From NCBI GenBank assembly GCA_963575645.1, contig OY754464.1, positions 8,060,001 through 8,124,000 of the forward strand: a stretch of 64,000 nucleotides of DNA. The letters run 5' to 3'. The stretch's first letter is position 1. Every line of letters starts with the position of its first letter. Origin of the DNA: Xanthostigma xanthostigma. Its lineage: Eukaryota > Arthropoda > Insecta > Raphidioptera > Raphidiidae. Below the pieces are notes generated by a model. That model saw only the letters and a program-made list of their open reading frames with translations, searched no databases and had not been told where the DNA came from. Below, in pieces: positions 56,701-64,000 of this stretch. The position numbers and the translations under genes were made by a program.

Positions 56701-59700
56701 TGGCATGCTGATTTTGATCCACTATAAAAAAAAATACGCGAAAATGTTAAATCCTCTGCAAAAAAATGCGTTAACCATTTCTGGTTAGCAACAAATTGTT
56801 CTTAAATTTTGAGGTCGAATTTGACTGACCATAAATTGCCCGGATTTAATTTGTGCTGGATTTTTTAAATGGTGTTTGACTGGCTTTATACGTTTTGAGG
56901 TTAGATTTGTCTAACTTATTCACCAATACTTAGGCTGGCCGCTGGAGTTGTTTAAATATTTTTTATTACTCATGCGGGAAATGTGGTATCTTTACGCATG
57001 CTGTTACAGTTGAAAAGTAGCTATTTTCATTTGCGTGCGGAAACTTTATTTGTCGCACTGAAATTATTGTTTGCCGCAAGCAAATTCAGAGAAAAAAACA
57101 AAATAATAACGGTGTTAATGTCAACGAAACAAACTGTCATTTGAAGCAGATTTGAGGTTAAAATTTTCGATTATGGACTTTTATTCTTGACAATTTTAAC
57201 AATTTTAACTGAATTTTCAACTTTTTAATAATTTAATTTTAATTTTTACTTCTAATTTCTTTTTTTAATTCGTAATAAAATTTTAATTTAATTTAATTCG
57301 TAATAAAAAATAGTATGCGCAACTCGTGCGGCATTGTCGCACTAGTTGCACAATACAGTAGAGACGCGTTAATCCGAACCTTCATAATCCGGATTCTTTG
57401 GTAATTCGGACAGTCGTTTGATAGTATTATGTACATTGTAGTCCGGATTTTTCCAGTTTCAGTAATCCGGATCATGATACTTAGTTATTGAGTAGCTGTA
57501 CCGGCACTATTTGCGTCAACACTATTGGCCGGCGGTGTGTTACAAACAGTTTCATACATATTTGTTGCCAGAGAAGTGAGAGAAGTTAGGTGGTTTTAGT
57601 ATGTATGTAGTCGTTGTCAAACTTAGATAGAAATACATAGAGAACGCACTATGGCGCCGCGTAAACGATCACACGTTACTTTATCACTGCAAGTAAAAAA
57701 CGAAATTCTTGACAAATTAAAAAAGGGAGCCTCAAATAAACAGTTAGCCGCAAAATATGAGCATTTTAGTTTGTTTTCTTGATAATTAAAATTACATCCA
57801 GTAATCCGGACATTTTGATAATCCGGATCAGCTGTGTTTTAATTAGTCCGGATTATCGCGTCTCTACTGTATACTATTTTTGCACTACCTCCTATAAAAC
57901 AGTTGATTTACAGACATGCAAAGTGACCCATTACGCACTAGTGTGGCAAAGTAAAACAAAACTGATCGCGCTACCAATTTCACAGCAAATATGTCAGTTG
58001 TCTTTCTCACAATCTACTACAGTGTAAACTCTTTATAACGTCCTTCGTTATAACGAAAAACTCCCTATAACGCCGAAATTTTTACGATTTGGTTGGTTTA
58101 CCTTAAAACCTATACATTAATACCCTTTTTATAACGCAACAGCCATTCTCTATTACGAAGAAATATGTTCATATTTAGACGTCAGCAAATGTTCACAGAC
58201 ATAAAGAGGACCATTCTGAACCATCACCATCTATTCAACAAGCACTTGATGACGCCAAACTATAGGTATATGTGTTTGTATATGTGTTTGGAATAAATTA
58301 ATTTTGTGAAAATTGGTTATTTTTCTTTCTTCCCTCCATATAACGAAAATTCTTTATAACGAAAAAAATGTTCGGTCCCTTAAAATTCGTTATAAAGAGA
58401 TTATACAGTACATTGAAGATTATTGTTAATTTGGTTGTTTTTCTTTCTTCACTCCATATAACGGTAAGTCTCTATAACGATAAAAAATGCTCGGTCCCTT
58501 GAGTTTCGTTATAAAGAGTTTACACTGTATTAGAAGTGGCGTTTGTTTAAAAGTGAACTGTCAAATATTTTGAAAATGAAGTATAAAAGAGCTATTTTAT
58601 AAGACGTACCGGAATTACACTAGATAATATACAATCTGAATTTAGCGAAATGTAATAATTTTTGTTTCTAAGCCATTTAGGCGTTCAGATTAACTAGTAA
58701 TAACACTAAATAAATTAATTGTATGTAATAATAGCGGCTCGGTCTGACTTCGCCCGAATTTGTAGATTGCCGCCGTTTTTTCGACTTATGTTGCAAAATT
58801 GTTCTCCACGAAAAGCGTTTTTATTTTAACGCAATAATATATAGCCTATGTCCATCCTGAAGGTCCGTTCTAAATATTGGTGAAAATTTTTTTGAGATCG
58901 GATGAGTAGTTTCAGAGATTACCTCCTACATCCAAACTTTACCTCTTTATAATATTAGTATAGATTACCTTGTGAACATGGATCAGTTGGCGGTAGTAAT
59001 GACTTAATAATGTTATTTAAACTGTAATTATCACTTGGTGTTTGATTGTTATTATTATTACCAACAACTTCAATTAAATTGCTTCCTGTTCCCGAATTTC
59101 CACCGTCGGATATTTGAGAGCCCGCATTTGAATCATTAAACAAATTACCCTGAAAACATAACCTCATTTATAATACGGTACTATGTAAAACAAAATGGAG
59201 TCCACATCTTGACTGTCAACATGCTCTAGCGGAATTTGTCAATAATATTTACACTTCATTAAGGTAGTACGAGTACCAAGGCAATTTTAAATAAAAGGCT
59301 TGATTTTTAGGCGCGATTAGCGTAAGCTAAAGCGCCTTATATGTACTCGCTTTGTCTGTGAATCTGTGAATCACGCTTTTTGTATCCAGCGTACAGCCCA
59401 AACGCCTTAACCGATTTTAAAAAACTTTTTTTTTTATATGAAGTTGGACTAAGTCTAAACCAATTCTGAAAATTTTAGGGGGGATGCCCGATTATTTAAA
59501 TAAATAAATGACTTCAAAAGTAGGCATATTTAACATTGGCTTTATGGTAAAACGGTAGATGGATGATATGTTTTCATTGATTTCTCCAAAACTAGTCGGT
59601 GGAAATTAAAAAAAAAACTATTTAAATTAAAGTTCAAACCTTAATAAATTATTGAAAACAAAAAAAAAAACCGCTGTGCCCGACTAATTAAAAAGATATT

Positions 59701-62700
59701 TAATTAAAAAGATTTTAATTGGTCGGGCAAAACGGGTTTTCTTTGTTTTCGATAATTTATTAAAGTTTTAACTTTAATTTAAGTAGTTTTTTTTTAATTT
59801 CCACCTACTAGTTTTGGAGAAATCAATGAAAACATATCACCCATCTACCGAAATATAAGAAAAAAAATCAAGTCTTTTGTTTAAAGTTGCCTTGGTGCTC
59901 GTACTACCTTAAGTACGTAAACGTCAAACTCTATGTTTAATATAAAATTATATGGCAAATATTTCGCAGTCAGATGTCAACTGTTTTTACTAGAGTGTGT
60001 TGATAATCGAGATACTCTTCCCACATCGATAGTTTAATACTAACACTAATATCAAAACTAATATTTTGACCGATAAAACTCGAGAAACCATTGTTTGAAA
60101 AACTTTGCGATTGTCCAACTGGGTTATAAAAGTTTGCCGAATAGCTTTGATCCAACGAATATGAAGCTCCGGCAGCCGTATTGTCATCCTGACCGGGCAA
60201 ATCTATATCGGAATCAGGACCGGGCGACGGAGCGTTCACATCGGGCGATGGAACCGGACTCGTCCAAGATTGCAACATTTCGTCTAATCTTTTCTTTAAA
60301 TTTCTTACTCGTCCACCAAAGCTTCGATAAGCCTAAAAACGAGTTTTAGATTAAATAAATAAACAGACTGAAAAAATTGATTACTGTTTGCCGAATATTA
60401 AATTAACATCGACCAGAAATCAATTATTTCTACGAATTCAAATATTTTTAAATATACAAAATTATCTCCTTTTTAAAACGTACGTTTGCAACGACTTTAA
60501 CTTCTCCTTTCTGTGTATGATAAAAAGCGTCGGCTTGCATGAGTAATGATAACAAATGCTTTCTCGCTTTAATCTCAGCATTAAGCGCAGTTGTGACTGC
60601 TTCAACATATCGCACGCCATCTTCCACTTCTTTTTCGACATCGTCTACATGCTGACGATCTGTTAAAACAATATTTTTTTAGAAACATCAATCGAAGTAA
60701 ACTGACAAATATAATATTGAGATTGAACGTAACGTTGAGGGGTGGAAGCCAATTGCGGAAAAGTGGACGATGTAAACGGTGTTCTTTTGACGCATGCGCA
60801 ATGACGTGAAATTATCACAGAGCGTGTTGAATTCATAGATATATATATATTAATAGATAGCGGATGCCTATCCTTGAGCATTGTGCGGAATGGTTCCAAT
60901 TAGAAGCCATATGGAAGCCATTTTGTACGTGGAAAACGCCGTAAAAAGTGCGCGGGATTCAAAAAGATTAAATATTCTATAATATGATGTTAATGGAAAA
61001 ACAATAAAACTCGCAGTAAACAGTGATATTTTTATATTAAAACGTTTCAAAAATTACAAAACTGAGCATAAATATAATATAAAAGCTTAGAACATTTTAC
61101 TTTGTCAGATTGGCATCAATGCTTATTAGAGCTGTAACAAACCGTATGTATTCGTTACTGAGTAACGGGTACATCGTCTGACTCGAAGTACCGAATCGTT
61201 ACTTACAAATTCATTTCGTTACTCGCATGTTTCGTATCCACGTCAGTTCAACTCGTTTGATACGGTTATACGAACACAATGTGTTATACTTAGAATGTAT
61301 TCATAAAGTACGAAGTCATGACTCATGTCGTATCACGTATACTACGCGCTTTGATGCGAAGCTACATGCTTATTGCCTGATGCTGTTAAGTACACTATTG
61401 TATGTACAGTAGAGACGCGTTAATCCGAACCTTCATAATCCGGATTCTTTGGTAATTCGGACAGTCGTTTGATAGTATTATGTACATTGTAGTCCGGATT
61501 TTTCCAGTTTCGGTAATCCGGATCATGATACTTAGTTATTGAGTAGCTGTACCGGCACTATTTGCGTCAACACTATTGGCCGGCGGTGTGTTACAAACAG
61601 TTACATACATATTTGTTGTCAGAGAAGTGAGAGAAGTTAGGTGGTTTTAGTATGTATGTAGTCGCTGTCAAACTCAGGTAGAATTACATAGAGAACGCAC
61701 TATGGCGCCGCGTAAACGATCACACGTTACTTTATCACTGCAAGTAAAAAACGAAATTCTTGACAAATTAAAAAAGGGAGCCTCAAATAAACAGTTAGCC
61801 GCAAAATATGAGCATTTTAGTTTGTTTTCTTGATAATTAAAATTACATCCAGTAATCCGGACATTTTGATAATCCGGATCAGCTGTGTTTTAATTAGTCC
61901 GGATTATCGCGTCTCTACTGTAGTATGAAAAGTACCGAGTAACGTAACGATACGAAAGTAACGGGTACTGGTTCTTTTTTAAGTAACGAATACATACGGC
62001 TACACAATTTCTCGTTACTTTTACAGCTCTAATGCTTATCAACCTTGATGCCAAATTGACAATGTAATATGTTCTAAGCTTTACATTATATTTATGCTCA
62101 ATTTTGTAATTTTTGAAACGTTTCAGTATAAAAATAGGTTTTGGAGCGAAATATCACTGTTTACTGTGAGTTTTGTCGTTTTTATCAATAAAATCATATT
62201 ATAAAATAATTAATATTTTTGAATCTCGCGCGCTTTTTACGGCGTTTTCCACGTACAAAATGGCTTCTAAAAGGTACAGGAGGCGCTAGTGTATCCGCAA
62301 TCTATTAAATATATATATTATATCTATGGTTGAATTATGGTTGATGCAAGGGAACAAGAGAGGATGCCAGCTTACTAAACATTCTCCAACTGAAAAATAT
62401 AATTGGTTATTACCTTTCAAAGAGAGAAGAATCAATTCAGTATCTTGGAGTTTTAATTCATTTTCTTTAAGTTTTTTCAGCTTCAGATCTGTGTCCTCTT
62501 CTAATTTTGAACACGCCAATATTTTAGCAATTAAATACGAAGGCTAAAAAATTTTTAAAATAATCAATTTTGACTGTTTTGTTCTATCAACACAGTGTTG
62601 TTATATATACCTGAAAATCTGAAGGGTCTTGTTCGTTAGGTTTCTTAGGTGGGGCAACACTTATAAGACCTGACAAATCAGCTAAAAATTCCTCACCATA

Positions 62701-63840
62701 TATTCCTCGTTGTTCCCAAATTTTAAATATTCTTAAAATTCTATGTTTAACTTTTTCTTCTCTGTAATATTAAGAAATATATACATATCGATGAGTATAT
62801 GCGATATATTATCCAATGTTAACTAGTGATGTGCCGGATCGTTAAAAATGATATCCGCGGATACGGATCTGAATACGGATATTTGGTTTCAAGATCCGCG
62901 GATACGGATATGGATCTTAACTTTTTTAGAGTACGCGGCGGTAAATATTGCACATCGACCTTTGGAAAGAGACTATCTGTTATGGGAAAAAGTTATTGAC
63001 TTCTTTAAGAGATAACTCTCATAACAGATTGTCTCTTTCCAAAGATCGATGTGCAATATCTCATTATAAAGATAGTTTTTTATTAGTACCTTTGAGTTAT
63101 GTACTATTGGTATGGTACTCACTACGATAAATTTTTGCAATATAAAGGTGCCAAATACGATTTTAAGAAATAAAAAATAATCTGAATGGAATTTAACAGT
63201 TTTTCATTATTACCTAATCACCTATATATATAAAATTTCATCTATGAATTGAAAATTAATAAGGTAAAAGATCCGCCATAAAACTAACGGATACGGATCT
63301 TGTTTCTCCCTCGGAGCTCCGCGGATACGGATATCCGGCACATCACTAATGTTAACATCGCTATTTTGTTTCTCAGATGCTCATCCCTAGATAGAATATG
63401 GTTATAGCCTATCTCTACCTTTTGTATATGAACTTGTGGTACTAGTTTCTCACATTTGTTCTATTTTTCCTTTCGAAAAGGCATTTTTTACACTGCTAGA
63501 GCATATCAGTTAATGATCTAACGAGTTATGAAAAAAATCCGAAAACCATCACTTTCTAATTCTATATGGATTCATTACAGGATGAACTTATTTTTTATTA
63601 TTTGTCAATATTGTCAACCTCAACAAAGTAATATTGTTGTTTGGTCGTTCGGAACAGCAAGTGTCCGTCTTTTATCTATAATTCTTAGTTTTATGATCAC
63701 CATAAAAACTTACCGAACTAACGTAGTTGCCTTTTGTAGAGATGTACTCCAACTCTCGACGAATTCATAATTTTTTCGCTTTGAATATTGAATGACATCA
63801 TTAGCCAAGTAGAATAACGTCAAACGATGATCGATTTTTA
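49726..63840 (-). CDS. RPRD2: RPRD2-like CID-domain protein, 10 exons, 5' partial
   Basis: The protein is a homologue of RPRD2 (regulation of nuclear pre-mRNA domain-containing 2). Family members are nuclear and bind the phosphorylated C-terminal repeats of RNA polymerase II through an N-terminal CID. Exons run from 63,840 down to 49,726 and are listed separately; every junction keeps phase with GT-AG borders. Order along the protein: second half of the CID (LANDVIQ, SKRK, then RIFKIWEQRGIY); a charged coiled-coil stretch; the signature segment VKVVAN then AYRSFGGRVRNLKKRLDEML; the PSPDVNAPSPGP motif; Ser/Asn-rich and Pro-rich linkers; and an RGG-like tail ending GGFREQW. The same order is found in vertebrate RPRD2. 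The N-terminal part of the CID must lie beyond the window. One donor (exon at 60,045-60,332) is ambiguous. The introns are full of MITEs and Helitrons, but the coding exons show no frameshift or stop. Confidence 0.9.
51518..51945 (+). repeat. ~170-bp tandem repeat, 2.5 units
   Basis: GTATGACCACGCATAACTTT or variant begins near 51,522, 51,692 and 51,853, each followed by TACAGAGTAGTCCGATTTT and the first two by GGTCCCATATAAATTTGG. A single copy occurs at 55,739. Confidence 0.82.
51980..52368. repeat. Foldback AAACCGCCGAAAAACTG, copy 1
   Basis: Arms of about 160 bp from AAAAACTTTTTAACAAAAAA through TTAAACCGCCGAAAAACTG to GTCGGCGTCAA, nearly identical in inverted orientation. Copy 2 is at 55,961. 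Confidence 0.82.
52730..52950 (-). CDS. RPRD2: RPRD2-like exon, DHR-repeat linker
   Basis: Contains three similar units (DHRLNRLG, DHRNLIIAG, DHRNLISLTG) and the proline tract IPPPPVPPPMW, ending SQTDQ at CAG|GTTTGA. The acceptor is GTTTCAG. The G of the upstream exon completes the first Gly codon. The previous exon also has a DHR motif (DVDHRVLLPPPHLPP), so the repeats span the exon junction. Confidence 0.85.
53054..53178. mobile_element. MITE family AGCTCTGTTCCAACC, short copy
   Basis: 125 bp with both ends (AGCTCTGTTCCAACCCCTCT; GAGGTTGAAACAGAGCT). It lies 10 bp from the TTAA MITE copy C. Confidence 0.75.
53189..53895 (-). mobile_element. TTAA-flanked MITE family, copy C
   Basis: 707 bp between TTAA sites, GGAGGTTGATGCG to GGCTCAACCTCC, same orientation as copy B. 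Intronic in the RPRD2-like gene. Confidence 0.78.
54149..54317. mobile_element. Palindromic MITE AGGTTCGTTCCAAGCAGC
   Basis: 169 bp with inverted ends GGTTCGTTCCAAGCAGCC and complement, TAATA on both flanks. Interior AAACCGTACACAGTCTTG is also inverted. It is related in layout to the AGCTCTGTTCC family. Confidence 0.75.
54322..54408. mobile_element. Fragment of GGCCGCTGCACACGAGG family at splice donor
   Basis: AAACCAGCGCTAGAAAACTA, AATCTAGCAAGGAACC and GCCTCGTGTGCAGCGGAT match copies at 10,819 and 26,126. It ends about 15 bases from the donor of the exon at 54,423. Confidence 0.72.
54423..54776 (-). CDS. RPRD2: RPRD2-like exon, acidic/Pro-rich linker
   Basis: Encodes ANTSYNQSINTTPYN, an acidic patch (DEYNPEEEPETWDNVE) and HRVLLPPPHLPPVLADLK. 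The donor AAAG|GTAATT is followed within about 15 bases by a fragment of the GGCCGCTGCACACGAGG MITE family. Phase 1 in and phase 1 out. Confidence 0.85.
55655..56447. mobile_element. GGAGGAGGTTCTC repeat plus foldback copy 2
   Basis: GGAGGAGGTTCTCAATTCGA at 55,679, one TGACCACGCATAACTTTTTA unit, then foldback arms 55,961-56,090 and 56,300-56,445. The loop is GC-richer (GCGCTCTCCACACGACC). It ends about 98 bp from the donor of the exon at 56,545. Confidence 0.75.
56545..56721 (-). CDS. RPRD2: RPRD2-like exon, Pro/Thr-rich linker
   Basis: Encodes VDQNQHATYTTGVSAPTTPL, then a proline run (PLPPPPLPPEF) and a Ser/Thr/Tyr-rich stretch ending TTDSY. Acceptor TTTATAG, donor CATACG|GTGAAT. Both phases match the neighbouring exons. 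Confidence 0.82.
57356..57869 (+). mobile_element. pogo/Tigger-like MITE, copy 1
   Basis: 514 bp, ends CAGTAGAGACGCGTTAATCC and complement, flanked by TA. It keeps the N-terminal 43 codons of a pogo-type transposase (57,651-57,782). The second copy at 61,407 is also exactly 514 bp and differs at roughly eight positions. Confidence 0.88.
57651..57782 (+). pseudogene. Truncated pogo/Tigger transposase N-terminus
   Basis: Reads MAPRKRSHVTLSLQVKNEIL, DKLKKGASNKQLAAKYE then stops. This is the first half of a CENP-B/pogo helix-turn-helix; the catalytic domain is deleted. Confidence 0.75.
58020..58527. mobile_element. pogo/Tigger-like MITE CAGTGTAAACTCTTTATAAC
   Basis: 508 bp with inverted ends and TA on both sides. 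Its 3' terminal block (CTCCATATAACG to TTCGTTATAAAGAG) is duplicated in tandem, so one internal copy of the right end is retained at about 58,390-58,412. Confidence 0.82.
58732..58964 (-). mobile_element. Helitron inserted at +5 of a splice donor
   Basis: On the minus strand it starts TCTATACTAATATTATAAAG, preceded by the host GTAA, and ends near CGGGCGAAGTCAGACCGAGC with CTAT in place of the usual CTAG. About 233 bp. Confidence 0.75.
58969..59149 (-). CDS. RPRD2: RPRD2-like exon, Asn/Ser-rich linker
   Basis: Encodes GNLFNDSNAGSQISDGG, an Asn run, then LLPPTDPCSQ. The acceptor is TTTTCAG. The donor is CAAG|GTAATC, where everything after GTAA belongs to an inserted Helitron (58,732-58,964). 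Phase 0 in, phase 1 out; G plus TG gives Val at the start of the next exon. Confidence 0.82.
59263..59908. mobile_element. TTAA-flanked foldback GGTAGTACGAG
   Basis: Ends GGTAGTACGAGTACCAAGGC and complement, with TTAA on both sides. Arms share GGAAATTAAAAAAAA and TTAATAAATTATTG. The left arm has about 200 extra bases (GCGCGATTAGCGTAAGC). Confidence 0.75.
60045..60332 (-). CDS. RPRD2: RPRD2-like exon with PSPDVNAPSPGP motif
   Basis: Starts AYRSFGGRVRNLKKRLDEML and continues through VPSPDVNAPSPGPDSDIDLP into a Ser/Asn-rich stretch. The start follows TTTTTAG. The next exon needs an incoming phase of 0. Two phase-0 donors fit: AGT|GTTAGT (low end 60,045, chosen for its +5 G) and CTA|GTAAAA (low end 59,991). 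cDNA would decide. Confidence 0.85.
60484..60659 (-). CDS. RPRD2: RPRD2-like exon, central coiled coil
   Basis: Encodes RQHVDDVEKEVEDGVRYVEA and continues to ...FYHTQKGEVKVVAN, then GTACGT. The FYxxxxxEVKVVAN stretch is diagnostic for RPRD2. The upstream G plus AT makes the Asp codon at the junction; the exon ends in phase 0. Confidence 0.93.
61127..62031. mobile_element. hAT element with 8-bp TSD, middle layer
   Basis: Starts TAGAGCTGTAAC and ends TTTACAGCTCTA, flanked by perfect ATGCTTAT duplications. Subterminal CCGTATGTATTCGTTAC is inverted. It hosts pogo MITE copy 2. Confidence 0.88.
61407..61920 (+). mobile_element. pogo/Tigger-like MITE, copy 2 (inner layer)
   Basis: 514 bp, TA-flanked, with the same 43-codon transposase start (61,702-61,833) and the same stop as copy 1. 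Confidence 0.88.
62414..62543 (-). CDS. RPRD2: RPRD2-like exon, coiled-coil start
   Basis: Encodes PSYLIAKILACSKLEED followed by a Lys/Leu/Glu-rich helix (LKLKKLKENELKLQD) ending TELILLSLK. It starts in phase 0 and ends in phase 1 at AAAG|GTAATA. The equivalent vertebrate RPRD2 segment is also a charged helix downstream of the CID. Confidence 0.88.
62611..62761 (-). CDS. RPRD2: RPRD2-like exon, CID C-terminal part
   Basis: Translates as EEKVKHRILRIFKIWEQRG then IYGEEFLADLSGL, the last CID helices (RIFKIWExRxIY motif), ending DPSDFQ before GTATAT. The incoming codon is completed by CG from the upstream exon. The next intron is only 67 bp. Confidence 0.92.
62824..63348. mobile_element. hAT MITE TAGTGATGTGCCGG with 8-bp TSD
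   Basis: 525 bp, ends TAGTGATGTGCCGGAT and complement, flanked by perfect ATGTTAAC. CCGCGGATACGGAT is repeated inside both ends. A nested palindrome lies at 62,950-63,062 (TTTGGAAAGAGACTATCTGT). It starts 62 bp upstream of the CID exon acceptor. Confidence 0.9.
63714..63840 (-). CDS. RPRD2: RPRD2-like exon, CID middle helices
   Basis: The exon encodes VKIDHRLTLFYLANDVIQ followed by YSKRKNYEFVESW and ends ...ATTLVR. This is the LxFLYLANDVIQxSKRK signature of CID domains. The acceptor follows a pyrimidine tract (TTTTTTCTAG) and the donor is a full-consensus CG|GTAAGT. The incoming phase is 1 and the outgoing phase is 2, which joins correctly to the exon at 62,761. It is too short for a standalone open reading frame to reveal it. 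Confidence 0.9.
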
Positions 63841-64000
63841 CTAGAAAAAATAGACAACTGTAAATTTTCAAATGCTTTATTTTCATATTTAAAAAAAGTA
63901 TCCCCCAATGAACAAAATTCGTTTAAAAATAGTATTTTTAAGACAAAAATAAAAAAAAAAACTTCCTAAGTAGACATAAATAACACAGTTCGTTAAAATA

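Larger units (their letters stand above)
56960..57890 (+). mobile_element. Repeat TTACTCATGCGGGAAA, copy 2, interrupted
   Basis: Second copy of 30,690-31,205, split at TTGCACAATA by the pogo-like MITE and continuing TATACTATTTTTGCAC. Confidence 0.7.
60837..62335. mobile_element. Outer foldback of a triple nest
   Basis: Inverted arms of about 285 bp (60,837-61,118 and 62,040-62,335) share TTTTTACGGCGTTTTCCACG, ACAAAATGGCTTC and TGAGCATAAATATAATATAA. The centre is occupied by a hAT element. It lies in the intron between RPRD2-like exons at 62,414 and 60,659. Confidence 0.78.

Noticed and set aside
60045..60332. Donor at ATCG|GTCAAA for this RPRD2-like exon
   Set aside because: It leaves phase 1, which puts a stop codon at once in the next exon.

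Overview
The window is AT-rich eukaryotic DNA, most probably from an insect. It has spliced genes with GT-AG introns, eukaryotic tRNA genes with internal promoters, and a dense layer of DNA transposon relics (hAT, pogo/Tigger, PIF/Harbinger-like, TTAA-specific, THAP/P-like) and Helitrons. The repeats look insect-like, but I cannot fix the order. There is no bacterial, plasmid or CRISPR content.

Three real protein genes and the tail of a fourth can be assembled by hand from splice sites and matching phases. (1) Ten exons of an RPRD2-like gene (minus strand, 49,726-63,840) encode part of the RNA polymerase II CTD-interacting domain, a coiled-coil region, proline-rich linkers and an RGG-like C-terminus. 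The first exon lies beyond 64,000. (2) Four exons of an unidentified Ser/Arg-rich protein (minus, 34,027 down to 17,120, running off to the left) start with a 37-nt ATG exon. (3) A compact two-exon gene on the plus strand (38,190-40,477) encodes a predicted 288-residue single-pass membrane protein that I cannot place in any family. (4) The terminal exon of another minus-strand gene (34,982-35,167) is followed by a poly(A) signal.

Five intact tRNA genes (Ile-AAT, intron-containing Tyr-GTA, Asn-GTT, Phe-GAA, Thr-AGT) lie on the minus strand inside the introns of gene 2, in the same orientation as the host. One degenerate tRNA-like element is on the plus strand.

Layout: 1-17 kb is almost entirely nested transposons, including two THAP-domain relics, a zinc-finger ORF split by a MITE, hAT elements and 84-bp tandem repeats. 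17-34 kb is gene 2 with its tRNAs and intronic MITEs. 35-49 kb holds the orphan membrane gene, whose intron carries a 670-bp foldback, plus several foldbacks and Helitrons. 49.7-64 kb is the RPRD2-like gene, whose introns are packed with transposons, some within 5-100 bp of splice sites. Several insertions can be proved from the window itself by intact target duplications or by empty paralogous sites.

The genes show no sign of acting in one pathway. The main theme is how heavily mobile elements have colonised introns, up to and into splice-site sequence, while reading frames stay intact.
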